Positions 32,266-45,232 of a stretch of DNA of 64,000 bases are shown here, piece by piece. Numbering within the stretch: the stretch's first letter is position 1; every line of letters starts with the position of its first letter. Source of the DNA: Parascedosporium putredinis (lineage: Eukaryota; Ascomycota; Sordariomycetes; Microascales; Microascaceae); contig CASHTG010000006.1 of the NCBI GenBank assembly GCA_949357655.1, positions 1-64,000 on the forward strand. Reading direction: 5' to 3'. Below the pieces are notes generated by a model, which made no database searches, was not told the DNA's origin, and saw only the letters and a list, made by a program, of their open reading frames with translations. The position numbers were made by a program, and so were the translations under genes.

Positions 32266-35200
32266 CCGTCTCTCTTCTGCTTTATAGGCTGATTGTAAAT
32301 CGGTATGATCATTGTCGGTCTTGGGGAGGATAAGGATAATAGGATGGTCTCCCTAGGGGGCATAGGCAAGGATACGGACGGGCTATCCTGTTCAGCCATA
32401 GTCGGTTGTGGTGGGCAGTAATAAGAGTGTAGGTATTTTGTGCAAATATGTAGTAAGAGTGCGTATCTTTTATAACTATAGATAGTGGTTAGAGAAAGAG
32501 CGGTTTAGAGGGCGCGGACACAGTATTTATAGCCTAATCGGTCTTCAAAGGTGTAATATAACATAGCTAGAGGTAGTCATATGATTTCTCAGCATTTATG
32601 CACCTCCCCATGCGCTGCTATGTGCCAGCAGACCAAGGCTAGCTGTTGGTTGCGACCAAACTTGCTGCATTCCAGCTGCCGCCAACACCTGCGCTAATAT
32701 GGATAAAGGCATTCACATATAATACTAGAGCGCATCTATCGATCTTACGATTTGGTCACACTGCAGGGCCTTGAATTTAGGCTCAACTAAGATACCAATG
32801 AATTAAGTGTAGTGGTCTTGAGGAGTAGGAAAAACCCACGGTGCTATCTAGCTAAGGTGGCCCACTTAGACAGAAGGTTAGTCCGATAGTCTGTCAAGTG
32901 GTATCGCGTCAAGGTTCGGCCGAGTAGACTGATTGACAGAGTCACTAAATCAAGATATCAGTGATTAGTGGGAATCATAAGAAAAAGGTAACAAGATTGT
33001 CAAAAGAGGGAAAATATATTCAAGTCTATCTTCGAAGGGTACTATCTAGAGATGGACTAACTTGCGGAATTCCGTCCCGTGGAATTCCACCGATCACTCG
33101 TCTGGTGACTTCGTATCTTAATGGCCCGACCAGCGGCCCCTTATTCTGACTGCCTTCCGTGTGTGCGTTCTTGCTTGCTTGCCTCCTTCCTGTTCTGAGC
33201 TCTTCCTCTTCTTCCTAGAAGGAAGAAAATTCTCATGTTATATACATGGGGTAGAGAGGTGAGCGGGTGAGCATTGACCTAATTAGTTATCAAGAACACA
33301 CTGCACTAAGATAGTAGTATTTCCAGATTACCTCGGTACAGCCCTATAGACGCGTAGACTAAGGAATACTACCATGCTGGAGTTAGCGAACAGAGTCTAT
33401 TACTCCTCTATATCAGGATCCAATTAGATACAGTGTGGAATATAGCCGACCAACAGAAGATGTAGAAGTTATGGAGGAAGGTACTGGATTGTAGTCGCCT
33501 AGATTGCGTAGGTTTCAATCCCGGAGCGATTATAACATAAACAGGGATAGGCGGTGTAAAGTTAGTGAATACTTGGACATAAAGGTCGTGCCAAAAAACA
33601 CCCTAGAAGCGCCGTAGTGAATATGCTTCTGTGATGTTACCAAATAAGCTAGGCCATTCTTCTGGTCAATCTAGACCTAGAACTTGGACGAAAGTAAGTC
33701 CTAGGAGATTATGAATAATTATTAGACTCGAATATGAGTTCCAGATTCACTGAGAAGATATAAGTGCCCACACAGTCAAGTCCCGTAGTTACATGTCCGG
33801 TATAAGGTTTCGTTTTAGTAGTGTAAAGTCCTAGTCTATTATTTATAATCGCAGGAGGCTATGAGATAAAGCTTTCAAGGCAAAATGACGGAAGACAATC
33901 AGTGCCACTATGCGGGAGCAGCGGTGAAATACGAATCTCTTACGATCGAGTTTTGGCATATACTAAATATTAGGTAGTTTTCGGATTTAGCTAGATTCTC
34001 TGAGAATGTTCAATCTAAATAATCGAAATCGTTTACATAGCGATAAAGGCGAGTACTAGTGCTAGTAATATACGGAATGAAATTGCGCTAAGCTATAACT
34101 AGCGAGACAAATAATAGTAACTAGAAGATGGAGAATCGCGAGACATCTCCGGGTATTATTAAGTGGTTACTAGACTATAAGGCAAAATAAAAGTCAGGAG
34201 ATTGAGGCGAGGAATATCGTAGAGTAAATGGAATGGAGGAGTGGCATTGTACTGTGATGGCGATGGAGTAGCTAAACTTGCATGGCTATGTCTATCTATT
34301 GGCCTTTCATGAGGTTAGTACTCTTAAGGCTTAGACTTATATGTTATATATAGCTTCCGAAAAGAAATACAGGTAAGTATTGGTGATACCGAGACCATGC
34401 CCTCCTGGTTGCCGATAAAGTAAGGGCTGGAATGTACCCTCTAGAATCAATTCCAATCTTTCTGTGGTCTCGCCGCGCCGTCCCGCTGCTGCTGCGCTTT
34501 TAATTAATCCCGGGTGAAGCAGGTTGGGCGGGGTGCGCGATATGTCCGATTCGCCTTATCACCAACGACGGGTATTATTGACCCTCCAAACGATTGAATA
34601 CGAATGCAGGTGGCTGAAGCGACACGACTTTAGCGCCAACGCCTTTATTAACGTGAATATTAGAAATAAGTCGGGCTTTATATAAAGCTATGTAAATTGA
34701 CCGAGGAGACGTAGTGATCAATGATTCCGAAGGTTAGGCCAGCCTTACTGAAGCTAGAGTACTGGAATTAACCACTTCTTTATCGCCGATTACTTCGAAA
34801 ATAGCCTTAAAACTAGGTGATACTATATCTTTTATTATCTACCTATACCTCCCTGAGTAAACGTGAGGAAATCAGGACGACGCCGTAAATATCAGTGTAG
34901 AGGGACTGATAGTGGAGCTACACCTGAGGTAATAACATACCAACCCGTGTATACCCTAACCGCCTAATAGACCTATCCTATAATAGTCTTTAAATTAGTA
35001 AGTTATATAAAAGACTCTTAGTTGCTAAGAACTCCTTCCACTTTCCCTATACGGGTCAGACGCACGTTATGCGCCCCTCCTTACGTCTCGTAGGCTGGAG
35101 AAGGATAGTTTTCTCGATCTCGCATATTATACTAGAGGTATTCTAGCTAGCCATATCAGAATCCGCGATACTACTATACTATCCTTGATAGCAGGAATAG

Positions 35201-36825
35201 AATGCAAAGATTATCCCGCGGCCGAAGTCATAGAGGGCGTACCATAGTCTCAGCTCGATATCATCTAATATATAGGCCTACTCACTATATAGTTATAGTT
35301 TAGAGAACTCTAATATTACTGCCTTTCTTAAAGATTATTTAATACACCTTATATAAAACATAGGCTTAATATAGCCTAGGATATGATATGTAGTAAAAAG
35401 AAAAAGGCTGCTTTATATAACCGAAGTTATGCTCGAGCCTCCTACGGGATTGAACGTCGCTTATATAGAAAGGGTTTAAAGGTGGGGGATGCGGTATAGC
35501 AGGAGACTAAGAAGAGAGTCGGAACTCTTTCACGCCACCAGAATATGAACTAGATTAGTCCACTTAGTTTCATACTGTTGAAGTGTAGGGCAACTCAGCC
35601 TAATAAACTGTCGTCACAATACTAGTCGGTGGTCTAATAGTCGTCCGGTAGATAGGAAATGATAAAATGAAAGATAATATACTAAAACTCAAATAGGATG
35701 AACGATACTAATAGCTTCTTATATCTCACTAGTCTCTCAGATTGGCGAGACAACTCGACCAGCCGAGACACAGGGGACGCTTCGCGTCTTCCCTAAGCTA
35801 CCCTCATATCCTCAATCAGTCCTGCTCGCTTCCCTACTTACTTACCTGCTTTTTCTCCTTTTGGTCCCGAGGAAGGAAACCGTCCTGCTTTTATACCCGA
35901 ATTCAGGGGCGTATGCCCTTAGATCCTGTGTCGGCCACTGGTACTGCAGCTGCCACCTCATCCTACACCATCCCACACCACGACAATCAATACCATCGAG
36001 GAGAAAGTTACACTCACACCTATTACTATCTTCCATAGCTTGTGTTGGGAGAAGGCAAGGCCTCACGTGGAGAGAGTTCAGTTATCGCGCCGCCCTATCC
36101 ATATTGAGCAAGAAGCGATTGTCTGATAATAAAGTAGGGAAACAACAGACAGCCGGCGACGGTCTCTATACAAACTATCTTAAGCTTGCCAAAGTGTACG
36201 ACGGAGAGGGGTAATGAGAAGGTTTGGAGATAGATCCCAGCTAACTGCATTTTTAAGCCTGCACTTATATTACCTGGTGATTCGAACGGATTAAATTGAG
36301 TTATGCTGTGATAAAATCTAACCAACCGCATCTCGAAGTCCATGCGTAAGTAGGCCCAAGGAGGCGAAATGGAACAACAAGTGATGAGTTCATACATTTC
36401 GGTCCACAAACTGGGTGTGGCCAGGACCGTCTTGGCAGTTGGCAAAGAGGTGCAGCTTTTTCCGGATGGGGATCCAAAGAGATAGCGTGGCTATCAATGA
36501 GTTAAATAAGAACGCGTGATTGGTGCGATGATGCCAAGCTCTCCGTATATGCGTCATGAGATGTCTGTTTTATGATCGGGTCTTTTCAATAAAAATGTCG
36601 GCGCAGGATCTTTCCATATACGGCTACCTCGGCTAGGTCGATTACGTCTACCCTCCCGTTCGTATGCCTACTGTCGCTTATAAAAATAAAAAGAGCACCT
36701 CGCTTTGCTATTTAGGTTTTCGATATAGGACAATCCCCTACTCTTCTCTCACACCTCGCTAAAACCCTCAATTTTTTTACCTTAATAGTGCAACTACGAC
36801 CGGCTAAGAAAACAAGAAAATCACG
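32266..36825. other. 4.5-kb gene-poor block
   Basis: Mixed AT-rich sequence with no supported gene. Open stretches near 35742-36445 on both strands overlap each other, have no ATG-led structure that I trust, and show no domain. Sequence composition becomes more balanced after about 35700, approaching the hydrolase promoter. Confidence 0.5.
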
Positions 36826-37677
36826 ATGAAGCCAATGTATATTCTCGTTCCTGGGGCCTGGCATCAAGCGGAACATTTTAGTGACCTCGAAAAGGAACTT
36901 CAAAAGGCCGGCTTTAGCACCCGAACCGTACAACCTGGCTGCGTGAGCGCTGTCCCGGCCTCAGATTCCTTCCAGCCTGATGTCTATGCTACAAAAGAAG
37001 TTCTCATCGAGCAGCTCAGCACGGCCACTGACGTGATTTTGTGCATGCACTCATATGGCGGCTTCTATGGCACGGAGGCCTCTGGCTTGGTACTTTCGGA
37101 TATGCACAAGTATCCAGGAGGCTGCGCCGTCTCGTGTATATCGCCGCGTACGTTCCAGTAGAGGGCCAAACAGTCATGCAGATGATTGGAGACAAACCAC
37201 CGCCTGCAGCCGATATAAATCATGTCGATGTGGACCTTGTAAGTATACGTCCTGCTACGCACGAGTAGACTTATCAAAGGACATCAATTAACTTGAATAT
37301 AGAAAAGCCGTTACTACCGGCTACATACTGACCGGGCAGCTGAAGCTTTCTACCACGATGTACCAGAGCCTCAGAGGTCTAGATACTCATCCCTTCTCGG
37401 AATACAACCTATGGCGTCCTTTGAGTCGCAAAACACAGCTGTCGGCTGGCGAGAGATTCCCTCGACCTATGTCTATACTAGATATGACCGAATCCTATTA
37501 CCCCATCATCAAACACACATTGTGAAGAGGGCGAAGGCGAGCGCAGCCGACAAGTCAAGTCTCCCACCTTTTGATGGCCCATTTGGCGAATTCGTCATAG
37601 AGTCAGGGCACTCCCCATTTGGTGCTAAGACACAAGAGCTCGCGGCTATTCTCATTAAACTCGCAGGCGAGGAGTAA
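36826..37677 (+). CDS. Alpha/beta hydrolase (AB-hydrolase-1 type esterase)
   Basis: A 262-residue serine hydrolase of the small cytosolic alpha/beta-fold type related to plant methyl-ester hydrolases. It starts with YILVPGAWHQAEHF (oxyanion segment HG-like GAWH). The nucleophile elbow is MHSYGG (Ser at about residue 76), followed by RLVYIAAYVPVEGQTV, PSTYVYTRYDRILLP (acid region) and the C-terminal ESGHSPFGAK with the catalytic His. An intron lies at 37239-37302 (GTAAGT...AATATAG). One base is missing near 37120-37121; with it the CDS is 263 codons. It converges with the flavoprotein gene downstream. The substrate is unknown. Confidence 0.85.
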
Positions 37678-37997
37678 GTAATGAACGTGGGGTGGACAGA
37701 TGAGAAATGCGCGGTGAATAGATAAGCAACAGTAAAGTAGGTTTTCCAGCAGTATATACTACACCCTGCTGTCGGCATTTCCGTCCTAACGTGACCGCGG
37801 AAGAACACGCCCCCTCGCGAGTTCAGGTCTACCACCAGCCGACTAGCTCAGTGCCTTAAGCTCTGACAGCGCTGTGAGCGGGACAGGAACTAAGGCATTA
37901 AATATACCTTGTTGATCCGAAGAACAAAGGCCGTAGAATGCCTACAAGAGTTCTTTTTACACTCGGCAATATCGTCCGTATTGATATATAAGTTCTC
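37678..37997. other. Convergent intergenic spacer
   Basis: Lies between two convergent genes. No coding sequence or repeat is seen; it should hold both 3' ends. Confidence 0.5.
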
Positions 37998-39090
37998 CTA
38001 ATACTGCCCAGACATCCGATTCGCAAGCTCCGATCCAATCTGTGTAGAGATCCCAGCTGCAGCTGCAGCCCCTGTAGCAGTGGCCATAGTTACAGCCTTC
38101 ATTACTGACGAGCAATCGCCGACAGCGAATACCCCTCGCATACTCGTTTCTTGAAGGGGACTTGACACCTCAATGTCTCCAGCCGGTGTAATGTTTAAAG
38201 CGAGCTGCTCGACGAAGGGGCCATTAGGCTTAGTGAACGGGAGATTAACCTGGGAGAGACTAGATCAGCTATGAACTTAGACATTCAAAACTTGAAGTTG
38301 GCCATACTATGAAACCCTCAGATACTCGTGTCCCATCTTCAAACGTAACGACGACTTCCGAGGCAAACCTGATGCCCATCTGCAAATCGCGGACTTTTCT
38401 AGACTCAACCTTGATCCTGCCTGATCCTGCGTCTTTATCTTTTTCAAGGGCAAGCTTAAGCTGATTAGCCGTCTCTAAGGAGCCGTTAGTGTAAAAGACT
38501 ACTGTATCCGCAAACCGACGGGCCATCCACGAGATGTGAATGCTAAGCTCCGGGTTTGCCGACCTGCCAGTAGCAAGTATTCCAACTGATCGTTGCCCTC
38601 TTTCCTCATAGCCATGGCAGAATAGACAGGAAAAACTAGAAGCGACTATTAGCTTGACGGTAGGTATTTCCTTTCGCCTATTTGCGACTCACATGCCTCG
38701 GCCCCAGCATGCCTCGAAGCCTGGGATATCAGGGAAAATGTCTTGGACGCCGGTAGCTAAAACTACCTTTCTCCCAGCCCATATTCGGCCTAGGTCATCA
38801 ACGCCTTGGAAGGTGCCATCTGTCATGCTTCGGATCTCCCGAATAGTAGCACTCTCTACCTTGATCGTATCATAGCGTCCGAGGAGGTCCTCGCGTGCCT
38901 TAGCTCGCAAAGCTGCGGGGTTTTGATGGTCCCAGCCTAGGACATTATGCATATGATCCGCTTTCGAGTTTCGGTAAAGCCTATTGTCGAAGATGACGGC
39001 TTTATAAAGTTGGCGAGCTAGCCCTGTAGCAACTGCTAGCCCCGCTGGGCCACCGCCGATAATCAAGGCATCTAGGATAGGCCAGGTCAT
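37998..39090 (-). CDS. Thioredoxin-reductase-like FAD/NAD(P) oxidoreductase (GliT family type)
   Basis: A 325-residue flavoprotein in three exons (38693-39090, 38308-38635, 37998-38249), with introns of 57 and 58 bp and no frame error. The N-terminal FAD site is DALIIGGGPAGLAVATGLAR. The redox motif is CLFCHGYEE (CxxC). The C-terminal FAD motif is GVFAVGDCSSVMKAVTMATA. The conserved ATGVQDIFPDIPGF segment is also present. This layout is that of low-molecular-weight thioredoxin reductases and of the dithiol oxidases of the GliT/HlmI/AclT group in fungal secondary metabolism. No gliotoxin-type biosynthetic enzyme is seen nearby, so a general disulfide reductase or oxidase role is equally possible. 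Confidence 0.88.
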
Positions 39091-39607
39091 TTTAGCAAAG
39101 GCTTATTGAACTTGAATATATCCTCAGTATAAAGAAATGATGAATGTTGTAAAGTATATAGTTGAAAAAGCGGAATATAAGGAGAATTAATTAGTTAATA
39201 GAAATTTGTAATATATGATACTTATCTCGAAAGGCTTTCTCCTGCTTTTTATACACGAAGTCGGCGACTTTTCGGCTACTTTCTTTTGCTCCCGCTAGCC
39301 GGGGACATCCCGGACACTTCTTTAGCGATACTGGGACCTTATACAAAGTGTAGAAGATTTTACAGGCTACGTACAAAAATTATCATTTTACTATAACTAG
39401 TACTCGTGCACGAGTAGAGGGGATAGTATAGGTAAACTCCACTAAGAGTTCTTTTGCTATAAAGAGGTGGACTTTATATTATCGCACCAGGCCGCGTTCT
39501 AGGTTATATATGAGGAGCAGCACACCCCTACTACTTTTACCTATTATGATGAAAATGGTGTTTTTTAATAGTTATGTGAAAATAATGGTAAAGGAGCTAG
39601 CTAAGTA
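39091..39607. other. Intergenic
   Basis: Upstream of the flavoprotein gene and downstream of the DUF3176 gene. AT-rich, with no supported gene. Confidence 0.5.
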
Positions 39608-41781
39608 TTACTTTGCCTTATAAAATTTCCAAACACCCCCATTTTGGGCAAGTCGGACTCTAACATCCTGTGCTTCCTTTTCTAAATGCTTCTTTTCCAC
39701 TAAAGTGTCCTTAGATGATCTCCTGTGAATAGGGTAGAAAAAGGTAGCTAAGGAAGATGATTTCCAATCCATAAAGCATCCCTCCCGCCTAGCACAGCTG
39801 ATGACAAAGATGAGGAAGAGTATCTCAAGAAAGAGTAGGGCTCCGAGGTAGGTCATCCATTCTAACCGCACCCTGATACAGGTCTCTGTTTGCCAGGTTT
39901 CTCCAAAAACAGTCTGTAGATTTGGAGAATCAGAGCTCTTCGTCCTGATGCGCTCCGTTAAGGCGTTCGCTATACCATCCATAAACCCTTTCACGTTGTC
40001 AATATGTGCGCCACCCGCCTGGTAGAGCCTCTGAAAATACGGTTCCCCATCGAACGCTACGTCGCGTTTTAGGTCTAGGAGTGTATGGTTGCCAATTTTA
40101 TCTGCAAGAGAATCCGCTACCACCGCCGCAATTTCCCACCTTGGGAAACTCCACACACAGGCGGGGGATACCAAAGGGTCTCCGCATCCCCACAGCCACC
40201 GCTGAAACTCATCTCGCAGGCTGTTTTATTCAACTTAAAAACCTGGATTGTGTTTTCGGTCGTCATCTCGCTAGTTTCGCCGCAAGATGACCACGAACCA
40301 TTGCGCATCGCTTGTTCAGTGGTTAGCCAGTAGTTTGGTATATTTTGGCTAGCTGGCGCAAAGGTGTTCTCCAAATTTCGAGACCAGACTTCTGTCTCCG
40401 TATATATGCCAGCAACCACGTCAGCGTTATAAGCTTTGATGCACGGATAGAGCGAGCAGGAGCTCGCAGCTGGTTCCCAAAATTTTCCACGCCCTACTTG
40501 GCAGGGTGGACTCTCTTTCTCCACTTCTGTACAATTTCTCGATTTAATAACAATTGTTTCCACGGTGAACATTGGGTAATCATTAATATAGGCTGGTTGA
40601 GGACGATCAACAGCCACCATATGGAGCACCTGCACCATGCTCCTCACGGCTTGAAAGATTTTGGTGGTCGCCCCGCTTGGTAGAGAATACGCTAGGGATC
40701 CTCTTCTTCCGGAAACAAGCTCTGTCTGACATTCACTAGTGATATCTCGACAGGCGTTGCAGACCCCTAAGGTAGCGAAGCCCCCGAGAGCTATCAGTAG
40801 TAAATGTACAGTTCCCTGTCGCACAGTTAATGTAGCTCGCCATATTCGCAGAGCTATTTTGTGGCGGGTTCACTAGTCCTTTATATATAGCGAGCTTAGT
40901 TTCCATGTCGGCACTTTTAGTCCCGCTTCTAAGCGTATCGATAGATGGGTTAAACGTATGTGCTTTAGGAATGGAGGCCGGCAACCCATCTATGAGCTGC
41001 GGACAGTTGTAGTACCCGACTGTTGATTGGGCAAAAACTTCAACTGCTACTCCGGCAAGGATGGTTATAACGCCGAGTAAGGCGAGCAATTTCATAGGTC
41101 TACCAAGCAGCCATCAGCCTTCAAGTGTCTAGGGTTCTGGAAATATCGGTATTTAAGTGTCCTAATGCATGTAGAACTTACAATCTCTCCTTAAAATTGA
41201 AAGATCTTTTCAAAAATAGCAAACAGCCTGATATATCTCTACTGGCCTGGTCAAAAGCCTCGAATGTCGACAGAGGTGTATCTCGTCGCATAAACCAGAT
41301 CCATTTCAAGTGGCTTAAACCTTCACCAAAATAGATCAGAATAGCCTCGAAAAAAACTTTCAAATTCTGAGAGAGATCTACCTTCAGTTAGGGGTGGTAT
41401 GAGAGCCGCCTTAAAAACGGCTGAAGTGATAGCGAGCGCAGTGTTGATAGTGCCAGGTAAAGGCCATCCCGATACAGGCTTACCCGCAAAGCTCTGTAAC
41501 ACGAGGACAACCCCAAGCAGGACAACAGTGCAGAAGATAATACATAGTATTTCAAGCCACCATATGCGACAAATTATAGCGAGAGAGAAGGACGGCCGGG
41601 CACCCAACGAGGTGTGAGCGAATCGGCGACTATGTTCTCGAAAGGGAACTCGATGGTACGACGTGCTGCTCGGGGCCATGTTGTTCATTAAAATTGGGTC
41701 GATGTCTAGGTCGTGGGGCGCACCATCGAAGCTGTAACCCCGCTGGGCCCCTTCTTGGCGATTAAGATTTTGATAAGACAT
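39608..41781 (-). CDS. DUF3176 membrane protein
   Basis: This is a fungal DUF3176 protein. Near the N-terminus it has RIWWLEILCIIFCTVVLLGVV (first membrane segment), then WPLPGTINTALAITSAVFKA and LKWIWFMRRDTPLSTFEAFDQ. A second membrane segment is LLALLGVITILAGVAVEVFA. A large Cys-rich extracytoplasmic region contains the NCTF and GVCNACRDIT motifs. A last membrane segment (YLGALLFLEILFLIFVISCA) precedes a short tail. An intron is at about 41327-41390, and another lies near 41110-41160. Frame breaks fall in the C/G runs at 40163-40167 (loss), 40781-40785 (apparent gain of one) and near 41093. Function is unknown for the family. Confidence 0.85.
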
Positions 41782-42432
41782 GGTCGAAGGAGGGGAGAGG
41801 AGAGATGGTAAGCCTCAGGTATGTTAACATCTGCTGATTTTAGGATTTTCTTCAGGTTTAAGGGGCTATGCACAATAACAGGTTGAAGGATTCATTTTAG
41901 CCTAGGTACACCCGGGCGGCATATATCACCCCTGACGCACTCACCCCTATCGACCTATGATAAGTCCTCTCGGAAGAGACTACCTTAATTATCTTAGTAA
42001 GCTATAAACTTTAAGAGAGGAATTCAAGTTGTTCATGCCGTTGCTAAAAGAGATGTGGGAAGGCTTCGTCTCAGTTGCTCATAGTATATCTATATGATAA
42101 TAAGATAGTTTACGAATATCAGAACTCGGGACATTGACATTACATAATCCCCGACCAACCGCTCTTTTAAACAGCCTTATAGCTTCTACTATACTATAAG
42201 AAGCGTGAAACTCACGTCAGACGTTTAGTCGGCTTCAGTTTATTCCGAGCCTCCTTAATATCGTTGAGTGGTTCTTATATATGCTTCGCGTTATTATTTT
42301 TTATTAGCCGATATTGCTCTCAATCTCATACTATAATTTAGATATATTCCTATAGCTTAATATATATAGTATCGGATGCCCTCTTTTAGGTAGAGCTCTA
42401 CTATAGCATAAACGAGGACAAGGAATATCTAG
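41782..42432. other. Intergenic
   Basis: AT-rich, no supported gene. It contains the promoter of the DUF3176 gene at its left end and the 3' flank of the dehydratase gene at its right end. Confidence 0.5.
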
Positions 42433-43224
42433 CTATAGAGACCGCCTAATTATTCTAGATCTCTGACGCAGCATATGGCTGTAAAGAATGTAGAAAGCTA
42501 AAACACTTTGTCAACTTATGTTACTAAAGGGACTTGTGACGTAGATCTAACTTACCTGGAAAATAGAGCGACAACCCAAACCATAGCAAATACGGATATG
42601 TATGATTCCGCTCTCGCGATGGCCCAATCACTGCATAGACAAGCCAGGCTTCGGCTAAGATTCCGACAGGATAAAGAATAATAAATGCATTATACCTATA
42701 TACGTGGTTAGCGTCTCCTTAAATCCTAAACATAAGCTGGCTTACAAAGCCTAGCAGTGATACCTTAACCATAGAAGCAACTGGGGCATAACTCCAAACC
42801 CGCGATCAATAGTAAAGTATACATATCGTACCGCATCTGCGAGATTCCATGTAATGATCATGATCGGATAAGCCCAATCTCGGGCAGCGACAGCCGGATA
42901 ATTCCTAGTAATAGCCCAGACTATGGTGTTTCGGCCGGCTACCTGTAAGGCTGTTGTTGTTGGCGAGGCGCGCACGAGGCCGCTCGCGGCATGTATGATT
43001 TCGACAACAGCGAGAGTCTCGGCCCATCGGGCAAGTGTATGGACCTGAGTCCAAACAGCGGCATAGTTGTCATTACACCACAGCCAAATGCAGAAGAAAA
43101 AAATGGCGATCCTCAACCCAGCTGAGGTCACGTTATAGAACACTAGGTAAGAGTTTCTATAAGTTGGGTATAATGGCTTACTAGCCGCCTTTTGGGGTTC
43201 TTGGTGAGCCATATTTGCTCGCAT
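42433..43224 (-). CDS. PHS1/HACD-like 3-hydroxyacyl-CoA dehydratase
   Basis: A 221-residue multi-pass membrane protein of the PTPLA/PHS1 family, which removes water from 3-hydroxyacyl-CoA in very-long-chain fatty acid elongation at the ER. Exons are 42764-43224, 42556-42695 and 42433-42497, with introns of 68 and 58 bp and no frame error. Family segments are SYLVFYNVTSAGLRIAIFF, VVEIIHAASGLVRASP, TTTALQVAGRN and LLWLRYNAFIILYPVGILAE, which holds the catalytic Tyr and Glu. A basic C-terminus (HMLRQRSRIIRRSL) fits an ER-retained protein. A second Met at codon 5 (MAHQEP) is an equally good start. As an extra, subtelomeric member beside an aldo/keto reductase, it may serve a specialised lipid pathway. 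Confidence 0.88.
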
Positions 43225-43611
43225 ATTTCTTCTGAAGGCTTCGAAATATGCTCCACTGCACTTTTATAGGATTCTGCAGTTATCACGTGCTAAAGGAGCC
43301 CCTTTATTACACCACCCTTGTTTAGGACCCACCTTATTAATACCGACCCTTCGTACCTCGGTATATAACCCGCTGTCACATGAGTAAGTGTCAATATGCT
43401 GACGAGACGACCATCTGGCTTTGGAACTTAAGCGCTAACTAACTTATCTAACTCTCGTCTCCATCAACACAGCGCCTATACCTCTAGCTAGCCTGAAGAG
43501 GATCAAAAATGATGTCTAAGGTTTGTTAGTTAATATAAACCCGGAAGGTCACTTCGAAGAAAAATTCTAGGCTTTTTAAGGTAGCTTTCATAAATTCCCT
43601 GTTACGATATT

Positions 43612-45232
43612 CTTTCAATAACCTGGTAGGTGGCATTTTGCTCATCCTCCTCATTCCAGATAGCGATATCCCATTTGGGATTAACTATATAAGACGTTAG
43701 GTAGATTTCCTCGATCTGCTTAGGCGGCTTACTTACAGTTCACTGGGATATTGTATCGATGCGGTGCCTCGCCAATCTTATTAATAGCTGCGACGTGTTC
43801 GCTTGAGAGCTTAACCTCTTTAAAATTGGCATGAATACGCGACGGCGTCACAGACTTGGGGATGACGGAATGCCCTCCGAATTGGGCCCAAGCGAGGCTG
43901 GTTTAATGGTGTATATTCGTTAGCTATCAAAGAGCGATACAGTTACAAGTTCAGGAACCATAGACTTACAGGACCTGTGCCGGGGAACCGCCAACTTCCT
44001 CAGCGATCTTGATGATAGTAGCGTGTTCAATCAAAAGTGGCTTTCCAACAGTGTTATTTCCTAATGCCTATCAAGTAATTTGTCAGTAGGTGATCGTATC
44101 AAAATACTTAGGCATATAATTTAACGATTATTATAACGAACCGAGTATGCGGTGAGGTGAATGTTTTTCTCTTTAGCATATTTGATAAGGCTGTCTTGTA
44201 AGAGTAGTGGATGTCGCTCAACTTGATTGACGGCAGGCACAACTCCCGTTGCATCGATCAACGTTTGGATATGTGCCGCTGTGAAGTTTGACACCCCGAT
44301 CGCGCGGACTTTAGCCTTAGGTAGAGCGATGAGAGCTATTTAGTGCTTCATGTCAGAATCTAGTTGTTCAGCGTGATATAAGATAGCTATGTTCATATGC
44401 TACCTTTCCATGTGTCAACAAGCGAAACTCCTCTGTCGATTACCACCTCATTACTTCCTTGAGTGGTTAACGGGAAGAGGGCATCGTCATCCGTTTTTGG
44501 GAATGCAACCGGCCAGTGGATAAGGTAGAGCTTCAATGCTAAATAAGTAAAAATGTTGCCGATGAATGGGGTTATAATAATCAGTGGGATACTATACATC
44601 AAGGTACTCGAGGTTTAACTCTCGTAAAGTCTGTTCAAGGGCGGAAGCTACATTTTCGGGTCGATGAGAGCTTCGCAATGGTTAGAAGGTGTCTGTTAAA
44701 AAACAGCGCAATAGGGTACCCTACTTATTCCAAAGTTTAGAAGTCTAGAATTATAGTTATTAGCCTTAATATATTACACTTAGAAGAAAGAGACTCTACT
44801 TACGATGAAGATATCCTCTCGCTTTAAGCCTGGCACTTCTCGGAATGCTTTTTCTAAGCCTTTAGCGACATCCTCTTGATTTTCGTAGCTAATTCCCGGT
44901 TAGTCTTTTCGCCTAATATAGTATACAAGGCTACACTCACACCTTGGCGAGATCCTAGACATAATAGTCAGCTTATATTTTATGTTTATAATCCACTTTA
45001 TAGCGAAAAGTGAATTAAAATGTTCAATTGATTAACATACTAGATGTCGGTATCCTGCTTTCAATGCCTCGAAGATGCCGAGAGCCACCTCACCTGGTCC
45101 TGACTGCCAAGTGCCATAGCCAAGGGTTCTAGGTATATCTGAATTAGGTTTTATTGCGGACTCAACATCTACTTTCCCAACTTACGGGATCTCTGCGCCT
45201 GAGTTAAGAGTTGCCTTTATGGCGAACGACAT
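43612..45232 (-). CDS. Aldo/keto reductase
   Basis: An NADPH-dependent aldo/keto reductase of about 320 residues. It starts with MSFAIKATLNSGAEIP and continues with TLGYGTWQSGPGEV, AGYRHLDLAKVYENQE (catalytic Asp and Tyr), LEYLDLYLIHWPVAFP (catalytic His), AIGVSNF, VNQVERHP and the cofactor-binding GGHSVIPKSVTPSRI. The gene is broken into about eight exons, including a 20-nt one at 44725-44744 encoding TSKLWN. Splice sites are regular and no frame error was found. The C-terminal YNIPVNFNPKWDI segment resembles fungal glycerol dehydrogenase/GCY-type enzymes, which reduce glyceraldehyde or dihydroxyacetone. The exact substrate is not predictable. It is divergent from the P450 gene. Confidence 0.87.
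44725..44744 (-). other. 20-nt micro-exon of the aldo/keto reductase gene
   Basis: ACTTCTAAACTTTGGAATAA is bounded by TTCTAG upstream and GTAGGG downstream. It supplies the conserved S/T-K-L-W-N motif that the flanking exons lack. Skipping it would delete this motif and shift the frame. Confidence 0.7.

Noticed and set aside
33500..33540. tRNA-like T-arm sequence GGTTTCAATCCC
   Set aside because: Flanking bases do not pair into acceptor, D or anticodon arms, so it is probably chance.
35742..36445. Overlapping open stretches on both strands before the hydrolase gene
   Set aside because: They overlap each other, lack convincing start codons and show no family motif. No single strand is favoured.
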